NCBI GenBank assembly: GCA_949317995.1
Contig: OX439044.1
Location: 9,891,141-9,955,140 of the forward strand
Origin: Acholoe squamosa
Lineage: Eukaryota; Annelida; Polychaeta; Phyllodocida; Polynoidae
DNA: 64,000 nt
Direction: 5' to 3'
Part shown: positions 42,401-47,244 of the stretch, piece by piece
Numbering within the stretch: the stretch's first letter is position 1
Layout: every line of letters begins with the position of its first letter
Made by a program: the position numbers and the translations under genes
The notes under the pieces: generated by a model
What the model was told of the DNA's origin: nothing
Seen by the model: only the letters and a program-made list of their open reading frames with translations
The model's database searches: none

Positions 42401-45400
42401 TGAAAATAGAAGCAAGAATTTCAACAAACCCTGAGTCTGTAGTTGATGAAGAGTTGGCATTGGTTGCTGAAAAGTACTGAAGTCGTTTCTTCCGTAGCTC
42501 CTTCAAGTTTCTGGTTCGTGGTGTGTCCTCCGGCCGAGGCGATGTGCCAGATGGAGGCTTAACCTCAAACTGAGTCTGAAACATTGATTCTCAAATTGAA
42601 TATAGGTGGATACCACACTGAAAAGATTACTCTATTGCAAAGTAAAGTAATATTATAACAAAAGTTGATCAACAAGCGTGCAACATTTTTCATACTGCTC
42701 CCTCAAGATGAGAGGAGTCAATTCCCCCCCCTCCCCCCAAGATGAATTCATGTTGTCCCCAACCCAAAAAATTTACCACACCCTGTTGATAACAATTAAG
42801 TGACCACTATATCTATACCGAACACAGAGCCTATATCTAGCATTTACTTTTAGGTTGATTTTTTTTTCTTGAGCTTGAGTATAATGTGAATGAATCTATT
42901 TTGGAATTAGCCAATGGTAAAGACCATTATAAAAAGAAACGTATTTACACATGCTCCCCAGTACATGTAGATAATACTGCGTACCTACTTAGACTAAGTC
43001 GCCTATAATAAACTGGTTACCGTTATTTCAAGCTTCATTGATCTACCCCAGAAGGCCTCTCTTAATACCCCGGTATCTACCGTAATCTCCCGCTTACAAA
43101 GCACGTCTTGTACGAGAGGTTTTAGTTCTTACTAGATCCAGAAGGGGGGCACCAAGACCTTTCATTTGATATCTTACACTCCCCCTTAAGTCATAATAGG
43201 ATCTAGGGGGGGGGGCTAAGGGGTCCTGGGGGCTCTAGCAACACATAGCTTTTTGAATTTTGAAAATTCATTAAGTAGAACAAAAGTTATGAATTTTTCA
43301 TTTTTTTCACTATTTTCTAAAACTCTAGATGTGCCTTTTACACGATGTGCGCTTTATACGTGGGAGATTACGGTACTTAAATTTGGCATGCCCACTTAGT
43401 GACGTTTTCAATAATAGAACGAGTGTCACTGTTTACTAACAATATATTGATATCAATCAATAATTCATACATTGTATTTGGTTGCCATCTGTGATAACTG
43501 ACAGTGACATAGTACTACATAGGCAGACCGTACGCACAATTAGGGACCCACGAAAGAAATGGAATCTATTAGATACCACATTTGACCAATCCTTTTGGAT
43601 AGAGCCTGAGCAGGAAAAGCCAAATCTTTTGGAATTTTGTTTCTATCATAGAACCGGAGATATGATCTAATATATGTCGGTAAATCCAAGGATTTGCTAC
43701 CCATACATTTCTATTGTAATAGAGCTCAGAAGTTGTGACCAAAGATATCCAAAATCTAGGGTATTCCAACACACCATGTAAAACCTCATTTCACTTCTAG
43801 TAGGAGTTTTGGAAAAATTCCAAAAATCCTAGATAGATACAGACATAACCTATTTAATGGAGTAGTCAAATAACCTTTTGATCTTGACCTTTGACCTATA
43901 ACTCTCTTGGCGGTCACCAAGCTTCGCTTTCAATCAACAAAATCCTTTGGGACATGTGAGAGCATCATCCGATTGTTCTGAATTTTTTACAGTGAATATT
44001 GAGATAAATCACAAACCTAATACCGAAAAGGAACCAAAAGCAATAATAATTTCATGGTTTGGGCAGACTCTGAAAGTACCCTGTATTAGAAAATAGCCGA
44101 ATGTAAAGTTTCCTCACATGAAAGTACTTATCTTGTATATGATTGGATAGGCCTTTCTTTTGTCTATACATATAACTATTAACTTGTAAACATGTGTTAA
44201 AGAGCACACCCTCAGAGAAGATGTTTTAGTGCAGAGTCTGCCTGGGTCCCCTGCACAGCTCCCACTGCAACTGCCCTAAGGCTAAGTGGCGTCCCTAGTG
44301 GATTCTTGGGTCCCTAGCACAATCAGTCTACAATACATGTGATGATTTATTCAAAGCCTATTACATTCATAGTATAGCCATTAGGGAGTGGTCATTTTTT
44401 AACAACGGGGGGGGGGGGGTTTAGGGGGGGGACAAAAAATTTCAGACCCCTCATAGGGGGGACAAAAAAATTTAAAAAGAATAAAAGGGGGGGACGGAAC
44501 AATTTTAGACCCCTCACTCAGAGGGGGGGACGTAAAAATTTTCGTCGCGCGGAATTTCATCAACCCCCCCCCCCCCCCGTTGTTAAAAAATTACCACTCC
44601 CTTAGGCCAACCAGGTTCAGTGAATTGTTAGCAATAGTCTCTGGAATATTAGTAGTCTTGCGCCTATCTACATGGGTAAAAAACAACATGTGCAACACTG
44701 TCACACCAGGGATTTTAAAATCTGACATGTGCGATACGGAAATTTTAAATATCCACAGACACGGGTGGGGAGAGCAGGTAGCATTAGATCAAATCTGACA
44801 CGCGCAACACAGGAGTTTCCTACCGACACGGCAACACAGCCTATTTTCTCGGCACCAGGCACAGTCTTAGACTTAGTAGGCAAATAATCTGTGTTTGAAC
44901 TTAGTCTTAGTATATAGCCTTAGGCTAAGCCTTAGCCTAGGTACCGTACAAATTTTCCTTTTTTCTTTTATTTACAATAACATTTGCCATTCGCAATCGC
45001 CTTTTAATAGATAGAGAAATACATTAATGAATAATTCAAATAGACATAATAACTCTCTATACACAGGGATCCTAGATAGAGTTGACAGCTGACGGCTTTG
45101 TAATAACATGTGTCAAGTTTCCCAATAAATCAATCACTCGTCTGGGCGGGTCCAATCCTCAACAAGAAACTGCACTGTGACTGAACTGAAACCACTGAAC
45201 TAGCTGAGTCCTGAAGCACCCCTCACAAACCATGACATACAACCCCTGTCATGGACACTTTTCACAAATATATAGCTATAGCTATGATTGTCAATCCAAG
45301 TTCACCTGATTTTCCATGTTTGGTGCAGTAATTTCCTCGGTATTCCTAGATATTCACTAAATGGCTATTTTTCACTGTGATGTGGCGGCAGCAGAAAGTA

Positions 45401-45669
45401 TGTAGGCCGCCATGTTGTTTGGATCGGTTGGCATTGGATTTCCCACGATACACCATTTATTTTTCATGTCTTAAACTTAATTGTCAATATTAAGGCAGAA
45501 TTTTGATACATTCCTAAAAATCATACTCTTATATATCGTTTTAAATACAATAATTTCCAAACTCTAAAGAAAAAATATCTTCACTTGAACGCGCACCTGC
45601 GGGATTTGGGCCGGCGGACGAGGCGTCGGGCGTGCGTTGTTGTTGTCCAATCGTGAGTTTTGCGAACAT
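6954..45669 (-). CDS. Large F-box/LRR protein with zinc ribbon (gene-level entry; 3' end outside window)
   Basis: Eleven exons join with matching phases: 45597-45669, 42430-42589, 35032-37242, 28737-31274, 28409-28518, 27214-27275, 21697-21850, 19781-19944, 15099-15253, 12159-12239, 6954-7065. They code about 1,940 residues before the gene leaves the left edge. Residues 1-1718 look mostly disordered (Ser, Asn, Lys and Glu rich) apart from a C4 zinc ribbon at C1200/C1203/C1214/C1217. An F-box follows (about 1731-1770), then cysteine-type LRRs of about 26 residues from about 1780 onward. F-box/LRR proteins usually serve as substrate receptors of SCF (SKP1-CUL1) ubiquitin ligases, the F-box binding SKP1 and the LRRs the substrate. 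That role is inferred here from the domains only. Known FBXL proteins rarely have such a long N-terminus. I do not recognise an ortholog; a vertebrate FBXL9/LRRC29-type relative is possible but untested. Two adjacent genes are less likely because every junction keeps phase. Confidence 0.8.
7264..7486. repeat. Dispersed repeat C (TACATGGG ends), copy 1
   Basis: GTGCCTATACATGGGGTCCG at the left, CGATTTTTACCCATGTGTAG at the right, with many CCGTGTCGCC-type sub-repeats inside. Confidence 0.75.
7629..7757. mobile_element. Palindromic family P copy
   Basis: GCACCAATTAGATGCTGGCG, CGCCAGCACTTAATG, GTGCATCATGACGACCAATG. The right end is weakened (CATCAGCAACCTTAAAG). Confidence 0.8.
7954..8385. mobile_element. 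MITE family T, degraded copy
   Basis: Left end CCGCAATCTCCCACGTATAA is clear, and GTATAAG...GCGCACC motifs recur to about 8385. The right terminus is too diverged to fix. Confidence 0.55.
8527..8588. repeat. (TC)n/(TCTG)n microsatellite
   Basis: Mixed TCTG and TC units, a simple repeat. Confidence 0.9.
9131..9300. repeat. Dispersed repeat A, copy 1
   Basis: CTGATAAGATGGGACCAGCA to ATTCAAAATGGTGGATCCAC; shares its order of motifs with 15833-15975. Confidence 0.75.
9330..9690. mobile_element. Composite of two foldback families
   Basis: GGCCAAAAAAAGGTGTTTTC with AGTAACCCGACCGACCC matches the element at 4922. From about 9430 the sequence resembles the GGGAGTGGTCA family, ending TTGTTGTTAAAAACTGATC. 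Confidence 0.5.
9916..9979. repeat. (AT)n microsatellite
   Basis: About 32 uninterrupted AT units in the intron between exons 10 and 11 of the F-box gene. Confidence 0.97.
10900..11096. mobile_element. Palindromic family P copy, diverged
   Basis: ATACGTGAATGCAGTCATGG, GCCTGCATTCCTGCATCATG, and a closing CATTATGCTGCCATTAAGGG, next to the following copy. Confidence 0.7.
11097..12142. mobile_element. Palindromic family P copy split by a LINE
   Basis: Left half from CCCTTTAAAGGCCGCTAACG to about 11234; right half from about 12053 to CATCAGCCGCCCCTAAGGG and TTTAA. The LINE reverse-transcriptase fragment separates them. The right end lies 16 bases into the intron after exon 10. Confidence 0.85.
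11235..12052 (-). mobile_element. Truncated LINE: C-terminal reverse transcriptase
   Basis: A 209-residue open frame (11418-12047) matches the end of a non-LTR reverse transcriptase and the region after it: FSYLGVIIDSGLTFKSH, RIYKQMIVPTLEYCS, and IQNHCLRACLKI. Catalytic palm motifs are absent because the copy is 5' truncated. It interrupts a palindromic MITE whose halves lie at 11097-11234 and 12053-12142. The clade is uncertain (CR1/Jockey-like). The boundaries are estimates from where MITE sequence stops and resumes. Confidence 0.8.
12159..12239 (-). CDS. F-box/LRR gene, exon 10: LRR
   Basis: It codes one repeat, LESVCLNGCQVVTDEAIHAL, plus VTKHGK. Acceptor CCCATGTAG, donor AAACA|GTGAGT, phase 2 in and out. 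The end of a palindromic MITE lies 16 bases into the downstream intron. Confidence 0.9.
12689..13602. repeat. 29-bp minisatellite, left part
   Basis: Units of 29 bases contain GGTGATTTGGTGTGAGTAG, with variants TATAGG, TATAGA, TTTAGG and GTGTAGG. About 31 copies precede the LINE insertion. The 3' units (13480-13600) are nearly identical, so the array was probably homogenised there most recently. Confidence 0.95.
13603..14424 (-). mobile_element. 5'-truncated LINE (I-like) carrying an RNase H domain
   Basis: On the minus strand an open frame (14424 down to the stop at 13696, 242 residues) holds a LINE RNase H domain: TAELHALYLAQDHI, YLIVSDSKSSLSAM, and AYAWVPGHEGIHGNDLAD. A C-terminal Cys/His knuckle follows (CNRCQ...HFLVECSQC). 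The first catalytic Asp of RNase H and everything upstream, including reverse transcriptase, are missing by 5' truncation. The 3' end is a (TTAG)n/(CTAA)n tail at 13603-13622. The insert sits in a 29-bp minisatellite with an 8-base flanking repeat GTGATTTG (13595-13602 and 14425-14432). The remaining frame is intact, suggesting a fairly recent insertion. Confidence 0.88.
14425..14590. repeat. 29-bp minisatellite, right part
   Basis: The array resumes after the LINE fragment for about six copies and then decays; a last degenerate unit lies at 14846-14880. The whole array is in the intron between exons 9 and 10 of the F-box gene. Confidence 0.92.
14633..14804 (-). mobile_element. SINE-like repeat S, copy 1
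   Basis: A 172-base insert with a TTACTCACTC-type tail is flanked by a perfect 12-base target duplication ATAGACAATTGT (14621-14632 and 14805-14816). Related to the copies at about 16002 and 57069. Its end, AATGGCGTTAAACATC, resembles the 3' end of I-type LINEs, so mobilisation by such a LINE is likely. Confidence 0.75.
15099..15253 (-). CDS. F-box/LRR gene, exon 9: LRRs
   Basis: It codes two LRR units: ELNFTGCSRGEMKGDNIL and NITQFDASWSNVNDHGVIAL. These match the cysteine-containing LRR type of FBXL proteins (L..L.L..C..V.D.G...L). The acceptor is CTCGTTTTCAG and the donor CACAG|GTAAGT, ending in phase 2. Confidence 0.9.
15833..15975. repeat. Dispersed repeat A, copy 2
   Basis: CTGATAGGATAGGACCAGCC to AATTCAAAATGGCAGACCC; the SINE-like copy 2 follows it closely. 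Confidence 0.75.
16002..16190 (+). mobile_element. SINE-like repeat S, copy 2
   Basis: It starts GGGCTTCCCTAGCCCACTT, continues through GTGTGTGGTGCACATA and ends in an ACTCACTCACTC tail. Short flanking repeats CCTTCAG lie on both sides. No clear pol III A and B boxes were found, so it may be a bare LINE 3' end rather than a true SINE. Confidence 0.7.
16901..16973. repeat. (AT)n microsatellite
   Basis: About 36 uninterrupted TA units, shortly after a run of G. Confidence 0.97.
17077..17230. mobile_element. MITE family T, relic
   Basis: TGCGACCTATAGGC at the left and GGTGCGCCTTATAGTGGAGG with TATTACAATA at the right look like eroded family termini. Confidence 0.45.
17254..17480. mobile_element. 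Palindromic family P copy
   Basis: CCCTTTAAGGGCCGCTGATG to GCATCGGCGGCCCTTGAAGG, with two internal hairpins around GGTCGTCATGAAGTGCTGG and TGCAGCACTGGTGAG. Confidence 0.92.
17764..17925. repeat. Dispersed repeat R, copy 1
   Basis: AGCCAATGAAATAATCCTAA, ACCCATCTGATAATTGTCAT and GCAATGGCTGTGCCCATTAG. The oldest-looking of four copies. Confidence 0.7.
18293..18525. mobile_element. MITE family T, 233-bp copy
   Basis: Termini CCGTAAAACCTCGCGTATAA and TACGCGTGAGATTACGG between TA dinucleotides. Same subfamily and length as 6557-6789. Confidence 0.9.
18782..19022. mobile_element. hAT-like MITE (CAGGGG termini), copy 1
   Basis: Starts CAGGGGTGTAGGAAAAGGGG and shares AATAAATTGGACAAGAGGCT with copy 2. 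The right terminus is not identifiable. Confidence 0.7.
19430..19586. mobile_element. Palindromic family P copy, 5' truncated
   Basis: Begins CATCATGCCAACCCTACGG and ends CTTCATCAGTGGCCCTTAAA; the left GGCCGC end is missing. Confidence 0.8.
19604..19651. mobile_element. MITE family T, right-end fragment
   Basis: GTGCGGCTTATATGCAGG through GGGTTTTACGG resembles one terminus; no matching left end remains. Confidence 0.4.
19781..19944 (-). CDS. F-box/LRR gene, exon 8: linker and first LRR
   Basis: It completes the F-box Trp (T|GG) and codes KTIVVKKNHNMIDEWLSEIG, then a first leucine-rich segment with PASLSLVQCHGEKVSAHGL. It has a strong acceptor (CATTTCCTTTCAG), donor CTGAAG|GTAAAT and phase 0 end. 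The LRR register runs straight into exon 9. Confidence 0.9.
19986..20236. mobile_element. Palindromic family P copy, near full length
   Basis: CCTTTAGGTGTCACTGATGC to CTTCAGCGGCCCTTAAAGGG, with the complete chain of hairpins (GCTGGCGAGACTGCTCGCCA, CTGGCGAGTTACTCACCAG). Lies 42 bases upstream of the exon 8 acceptor. Confidence 0.92.
20584..21060. repeat. 26-bp minisatellite, about 18 copies
   Basis: Units contain TTACTGGCGTCTATGAACC plus ACATTCG. Two units (near 20842 and 20963) lack the same 8 bases, evidence of unit duplication after a deletion. It lies in the intron between exons 7 and 8 of the F-box gene. Confidence 0.95.
21357..21676. mobile_element. Foldback family G (GGGAGTGGTCA termini)
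   Basis: TTAGGGAGTGGTCATTATTT at the left and AATTATGACCACTCCCTTA at the right, with G-rich and AAAAATTT motifs between. Its right end is 20 bases into the intron after the F-box exon. Confidence 0.9.
21697..21850 (-). CDS. F-box/LRR gene, exon 7: F-box domain
   Basis: It codes SPRIAAGEFSQWLCLPDEIW followed by LHVCSYLRHKDLSRVAQ and TCMQLHRVALDESLW, the last codon completed by exon 8. The LPDEIW...I/V..YL...DL...A..C..L......LW pattern is a canonical F-box. The acceptor is ACCGTACAG and the donor CTCT|GTAAGTG, phase 1. A foldback element ends 20 bases into the downstream intron. Confidence 0.92.
21955..21998. mobile_element. Palindromic family P, end fragment
   Basis: CTGATGCATTAATGCATCAT then GGGCTTTATGATGCACGA is a left arm only. 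Confidence 0.6.
22606..22864. mobile_element. Palindromic family P copy, full length
   Basis: CCTTTAAAGGCCGCTGATGC to GCATCATTGGCCCTTAAAGG. All three hairpins are present; a good reference copy for the family. Confidence 0.93.
23145..23562. mobile_element. Two adjacent palindromic family P copies
   Basis: First copy 23145-23380 (AACGGTCGCTGATACAGG to TTAGCGACCATTAAAGG), then 23381-23562 (AACCCTTTAAGGATAGCAT to TATGCGGCCCTTAAAGGG). They abut at a TTAA, as expected if the family targets TTAA. Confidence 0.88.
24280..24392. mobile_element. Palindromic family P, right-half fragment
   Basis: GCGTGATGCATAAATGCAC to GCATTATTGGCCCTTAAAGG; the left arm is eroded. Confidence 0.7.
24972..25262. mobile_element. 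MITE family T, 291-bp subfamily
   Basis: Termini CCGTAATCTCCTGCGTATAA and TACGCGGGAGATTACGG with TA flanks. The interior (GAGGTTTTAGTTCTTTCTGG ... GAACAAAAGTTATGAATC) is shared with 33265, 43080, 57293 and 62432. It lies inside the larger region bounded by the GTCCAT repeats at 23568 and 25949. Confidence 0.93.
25417..25628. mobile_element. Foldback MITE (TTAGGCCACACC termini)
   Basis: TTAGGCCACACCAAAAAAAT and ATTTTTTTGGTGTGGCCTTA are inverted arms; 212 bases with no frame. Confidence 0.88.
26259..26870. mobile_element. Two or three chained palindromic family P copies
   Basis: 26259-26500 holds a left end (CGCTTTAAGAGTCGCATGAT) and complete hairpins. 26500-26710 continues with CATCATGTCTGCTGGTCATC up to CATTAGCACCCATTGAAGG. 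A degraded third copy runs to about 26870. Confidence 0.8.
27214..27275 (-). CDS. F-box/LRR gene, exon 6
   Basis: A short 62-base exon lies between a good acceptor (TTTATATTTCTAG) and a perfect donor (GAGATG|GTAAGT). It takes the phase-1 codon of exon 5 and leaves phase 0, as the F-box exon requires. It codes STSRPLKSNLMNTYAKYFEM. Matching phase on both sides ties the disordered N-terminus to the F-box. Confidence 0.75.
27347..27423. repeat. (AT)n microsatellite
   Basis: About 38 AT units, 70 bases upstream of the acceptor of exon 6 of the F-box gene. Confidence 0.97.
27762..28110. repeat. Inverted repeat, 74-bp arms, 201-bp spacer
   Basis: 27762-27835 (GTGGGTGTTCCGTCCCTCCA ...) and 28037-28110 are inverse copies with about one mismatch. 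It lies in the intron between exons 5 and 6 of the F-box gene. No TIR family match in the window. Confidence 0.93.
28111..28408. other. Intron 5 start, nothing recognised
   Basis: Plain AT-rich sequence between exon 5 and the 74-bp inverted repeat. Confidence 0.5.
28409..28518 (-). CDS. F-box/LRR gene, exon 5
   Basis: A pyrimidine-rich acceptor (TTTTCTCCCGACAG) supplies the single base needed to complete the AG| codon of exon 4. The following 36 codons include SASSSQSPKESMGM and end at TTTCAG|GTAGTT in phase 1. Composition continues the serine-rich region. Confidence 0.7.
28737..31274 (-). CDS. F-box/LRR gene, large exon 4 (zinc ribbon)
   Basis: The exon has 2,538 bases (about 846 codons). 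It carries a C4 zinc ribbon with CPEC, then WCVEC 11 residues later (positions 1200-1217 of the joined protein), as in double-zinc-ribbon and rubredoxin-like knuckles. Around it lie Lys/Asn-rich, Ser-rich and acidic stretches; the C-terminal part is basic and Ser/Pro rich (RPQSAHTASSK and similar). The acceptor is ATTTCCCAG|G and the donor ACAAG|GTAGAT. A TAG two bases past the donor would end the protein if the intron were retained. Confidence 0.85.
31471..31700. repeat. Dispersed repeat C, copy 2
   Basis: GTGCCTATACATGGGTAAAA followed by repeated AAAAAGTGACG and GTGACGC motifs, closing near GAGCACCCATGTAATG. Confidence 0.75.
31850..32122. mobile_element. Foldback family G, diverged copy
   Basis: Right end TTGTTAAAAAATGATCACTC is clear; the left end TTTTTTTTTAACAAAGGGTG lacks the outermost bases. 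Confidence 0.7.
32381..32595. mobile_element. Palindromic family P copy, right end lost
   Basis: CCCTTTAAGGGTCGCTGAAG, CTCACCAGGGCTGCATTCAT and GCCAGCACTTCATTCGTAC are clear; sequence then becomes unrelated. Confidence 0.85.
32905..33155. mobile_element. Palindromic family P copy, diverged
   Basis: GTAAGGGCCGCATAATGCCC to GCATTATGCGGCAGC, with GCATCATGCCGACACTTC inside. A new left-end-like TTTAGAGCTGATGG begins just after. Confidence 0.7.
33265..33555. mobile_element. MITE family T, 291-bp subfamily
   Basis: Perfect-looking termini CCGTAATCTCCCGCG and CGCGGGAGATTACGG. About 95 percent identical by eye to 24972-25262, so a recent copy. Confidence 0.93.
33695..33862. mobile_element. Palindromic family P copy, partial
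   Basis: AGCACTTCATTAGAGCATCA through GCATTAGCGGCCCTTCTATG; left arm missing. Confidence 0.8.
33899..34059. repeat. Inverted repeat, arms about 55 bp
   Basis: CCCCCATACATAAGCAAATG and CATTTGCATTTATGTCTTGG ... TATGGGG, with ATGGAATATTTTTGCAT against ATGCAAAAATGTTCCAT further in. Another hairpin (GTATTCCATGCCCCCCATGG) lies just downstream at 34139-34162. Confidence 0.85.
34163..35031. other. Intron 3 end, nothing recognised
   Basis: AT-rich sequence without repeats of the families listed and without an exon-like frame. Confidence 0.5.
35032..37242 (-). CDS. F-box/LRR gene, large exon 3 (disordered region)
   Basis: The exon has 2,211 bases and stays open for 737 codons. It runs from a strong acceptor (TTTATTTTACAG) to a consensus donor (ATCAG|GTAAGA). 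The protein is Ser/Asn/Asp rich with short imperfect glycine repeats of the type SSNVGSILGS near residues 160-200 and no fold I recognise. It starts and ends in phase 2, matching exons 2 and 4. Length and composition are strong evidence for real coding sequence despite the lack of a known domain. Confidence 0.85.
37504..39334. repeat. 22/29-bp minisatellite, block 1
   Basis: Short units (22 bp, CATCACCACTTTCTGTATAC core) fill the first 800 bases. Long units (29 bp, an extra CTACTCA) take over from about 38280. Within 37800-38150 an eight-unit higher-order repeat of 176 bp recurs. The forward strand has no stop codons in the units, giving long spurious open frames. It lies in intron 2 of the F-box gene. 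Confidence 0.97.
39335..39682. mobile_element. hAT-like MITE, copy 2, inside the minisatellite
   Basis: Termini CAGGGGCGTAGGAA and TTCCTACGCCTCTG are inverted. It interrupts the 22/29-bp array. No clean 8-base duplication is seen, perhaps because the target was repetitive. Confidence 0.82.
39683..39780. repeat. 22/29-bp minisatellite, block 2 (short)
   Basis: Four diverged units lie between the hAT-like MITE and a unique stretch. They show that the MITE interrupted one continuous array. Confidence 0.85.
39963..40122. mobile_element. hAT-like MITE (CAGGGCTTTTGACAGG termini)
   Basis: CAGGGCTTTTGACAGG at the left, CCTGTCAAAAGCCCTT at the right, 160 bases overall, between minisatellite blocks 2 and 3. 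Confidence 0.85.
40255..42045. repeat. 22/29-bp minisatellite, block 3
   Basis: About 65 units, mostly the 29-bp type with CATCACCAC, CATGGCCAC or CATGACCAC variants. The first eight are 22-bp units. The order short-to-long repeats that of block 1, suggesting a large segmental duplication of the array. Confidence 0.96.
42046..42207. repeat. Dispersed repeat R, copy 2
   Basis: AGCTGGTTTAATTATCAGCC to GCAATGGCTGCGCACATTGG, inserted in the 22/29-bp minisatellite. Confidence 0.85.
42208..42272. repeat. 22/29-bp minisatellite, block 4
   Basis: Two and a half units follow the R-repeat copy at 42046-42207, so that repeat also landed in the array. Confidence 0.85.
42430..42589 (-). CDS. F-box/LRR gene, coding exon 2
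   Basis: It codes about 53 residues including FQTQFEVKPPSGTSPRPED and a basic stretch LKELRKKRLQ. It ends in phase 2 at a GG|GTTTGT donor; the joined codon GGG continues into exon 3 in frame. An in-frame ATG lies at 42584. The acceptor at 42590-42591 is weak, and an alternative acceptor ending TTTCAG lies 9 bases further in. Confidence 0.65.
43080..43373. mobile_element. MITE family T, 291-bp subfamily, older copy
   Basis: Termini CCGTAATCTCCCGCTTACAA and TACGTGGGAGATTACGG. The interior has more changes and longer G runs than the copy at 33265. Confidence 0.88.
44391..44604. mobile_element. Foldback family G, best copy
   Basis: TTAGGGAGTGGTCATTTTTT and AAAAAATTACCACTCCCTTA are near-perfect inverted termini, followed inward by long G and C runs. 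Confidence 0.92.
44663..44875. repeat. Dispersed repeat C, copy 3
   Basis: CGCCTATCTACATGGGTAAA to CTCGGCACCAGGCACAGTC; read on the minus strand it aligns with copy 1, including GCTCTCCCCACCCGTGT. Confidence 0.75.
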
Positions 45670-45720
45670 TTTGCAGTCATTAATGTACGTTTAGTTTAAC
45701 ATACATTGTAACAACACTAC
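45570..45720 (-). promoter_or_regulatory. Possible start region of the F-box/LRR gene
   Basis: This is a short CpG-rich island in AT-rich surroundings (GGGCCGGCGGACGAGGCG on the plus strand) containing the putative first coding exon. No TATA box is evident. Confidence 0.35.
45597..45669 (-). CDS. F-box/LRR gene, putative first coding exon
   Basis: An ATG with A at -3 opens 24 codons beginning MFAKLTIGQQQ, followed by a consensus donor (CGCAG|GTGCGC). The exon ends in phase 1, which fits exon 2 only if exon 2 starts at 42589, where the acceptor has a weak pyrimidine tract. The exon lies in the only CpG-rich patch of the area, as expected near a promoter. Exon 2 could instead start translation at its own ATG (42584). 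Confidence 0.5.
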
Positions 45721-47244
45721 GTATACTGTAAACTTTGTCAATTTCTCCTAGTGGTCAACTGATTGTTGATAAGGCGAAAGAAATTGGCCATATCCTCTTC
45801 TCCACCCCTATTATCGCTCACTGCACCGGTCGAATGTGGGACCGATGGCCCTATGATACTTGATAGGGCCTAGGTAGGTACATCACATGAAAATTAAGAT
45901 AAGGAGTTAGAGCTAGACCGCTGTGTCTTAGTTGTGCAGGAGAGTGCAAGGATTTCAAATCTTTTGGAATTATGTTGATATCTCGATTCGTTCTCACAGA
46001 ATCGCAGAATTAGTATTTAGAAATCTGACATTTTTGTCCTAAGTATTCAGGCAATTTGTTGTGACCTTCTGGATCCCAATAATGAGCCAATTAGCCATAA
46101 TAAATGAAGAAATGAAAGGGAGGTAAGTTAGTAAAATGTCAATTCAATTGGAATGAACCACAATATCAGCATGAAATAAAAAGCTATCTGACCCGGATGT
46201 TTACCTGTATGAAATTTTACCTTGACCTAATTTTTCCATGACCTATATATCTGACCTATATTAGTTCATGACCTAGATTCTGATATCAAATATATACGGC
46301 CTTAACTGGTTTGATTAACAGCCAATGAAATGACAGCAACTATTCACTGTGGTCCTGTCGGGGGCCAACTGGTACCCATCTGATAGGTGTTATCAGTAGA
46401 ACTCACTGATAACAAGCTCCAGTAATGGCGGCGCCCATGGGACAACATGCTAACTCGGAATAGGAACAGATGCTGTAAAATATGAAGAAGTAGACATTCT
46501 GATAACCTAACCACTGGTATTTGACCCTAACATTAACATCTAATGGGTTCCCTATTGACCTAGTTTTTAGGCCACCCTATATGTTTGACCAACTTTAGCT
46601 CATGACCTAGATTTTGATGACACGGTCAAATAATTTTTTCCTGTGTGGTAGCAAGTTCACATGGTCGGGAAATCGTAAAAAATCAGTTAATTGCTCCCAA
46701 AGTTGGGGAGCCTGTGAAATAAGTTTATTTTAGCAGGTATTGTAAGTGTCACACCTGGATGATGTACATGGGTCATGCAGTGACGGTTTTAAAACTGCCA
46801 AATCACCATTTCGCACCTTCACACAGGAAAATGTGATTTTTCGAATTTCTTTTGCAGTCGCCAGCTGTACTATTCAGTCCACATGCACAAACTAGACCTT
46901 ATATGAAACGCCATGAAACATACTATTACTTTCTTTTAGTTTCATTCTACTTTTTCATTTTGGACAACTTGATTTAGATGACCTTTTCAGTCATCCACTT
47001 CAGAAATCTACAAAAATGTCTAGAAATGCACCAATTTCCCTGAAAAATTTTCATATAGGTAAAATAAGCCATGAAATACCAAGATAATTTCTTATATGTG
47101 TTCATTTATTCTTTGTTCTGTAAGAATATGCCAATTTCAGTGCAGTTTATTTCCAGTGCAGCAACTTTTTGGGTCACAAAAAATGCGTCACAAATGATGG
47201 ACACTCCCAGAGGAGTGGTGCAGGCATTGTGTCATGTACCTAGC
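45670..47244. other. Intergenic, no gene seen
   Basis: Holds repeat R copy 3 and otherwise AT-rich unique sequence. A head-to-head 5' exon of SF3A2 could lie here but nothing marks it. Confidence 0.4.
46300..46455. repeat. Dispersed repeat R, copy 3
   Basis: TGGTTTGATTAACAGCCAAT to GGCGGCGCCCATGGGACAAC; contains the near-palindrome CTGATAGGTGTTATCAG. Confidence 0.85.
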
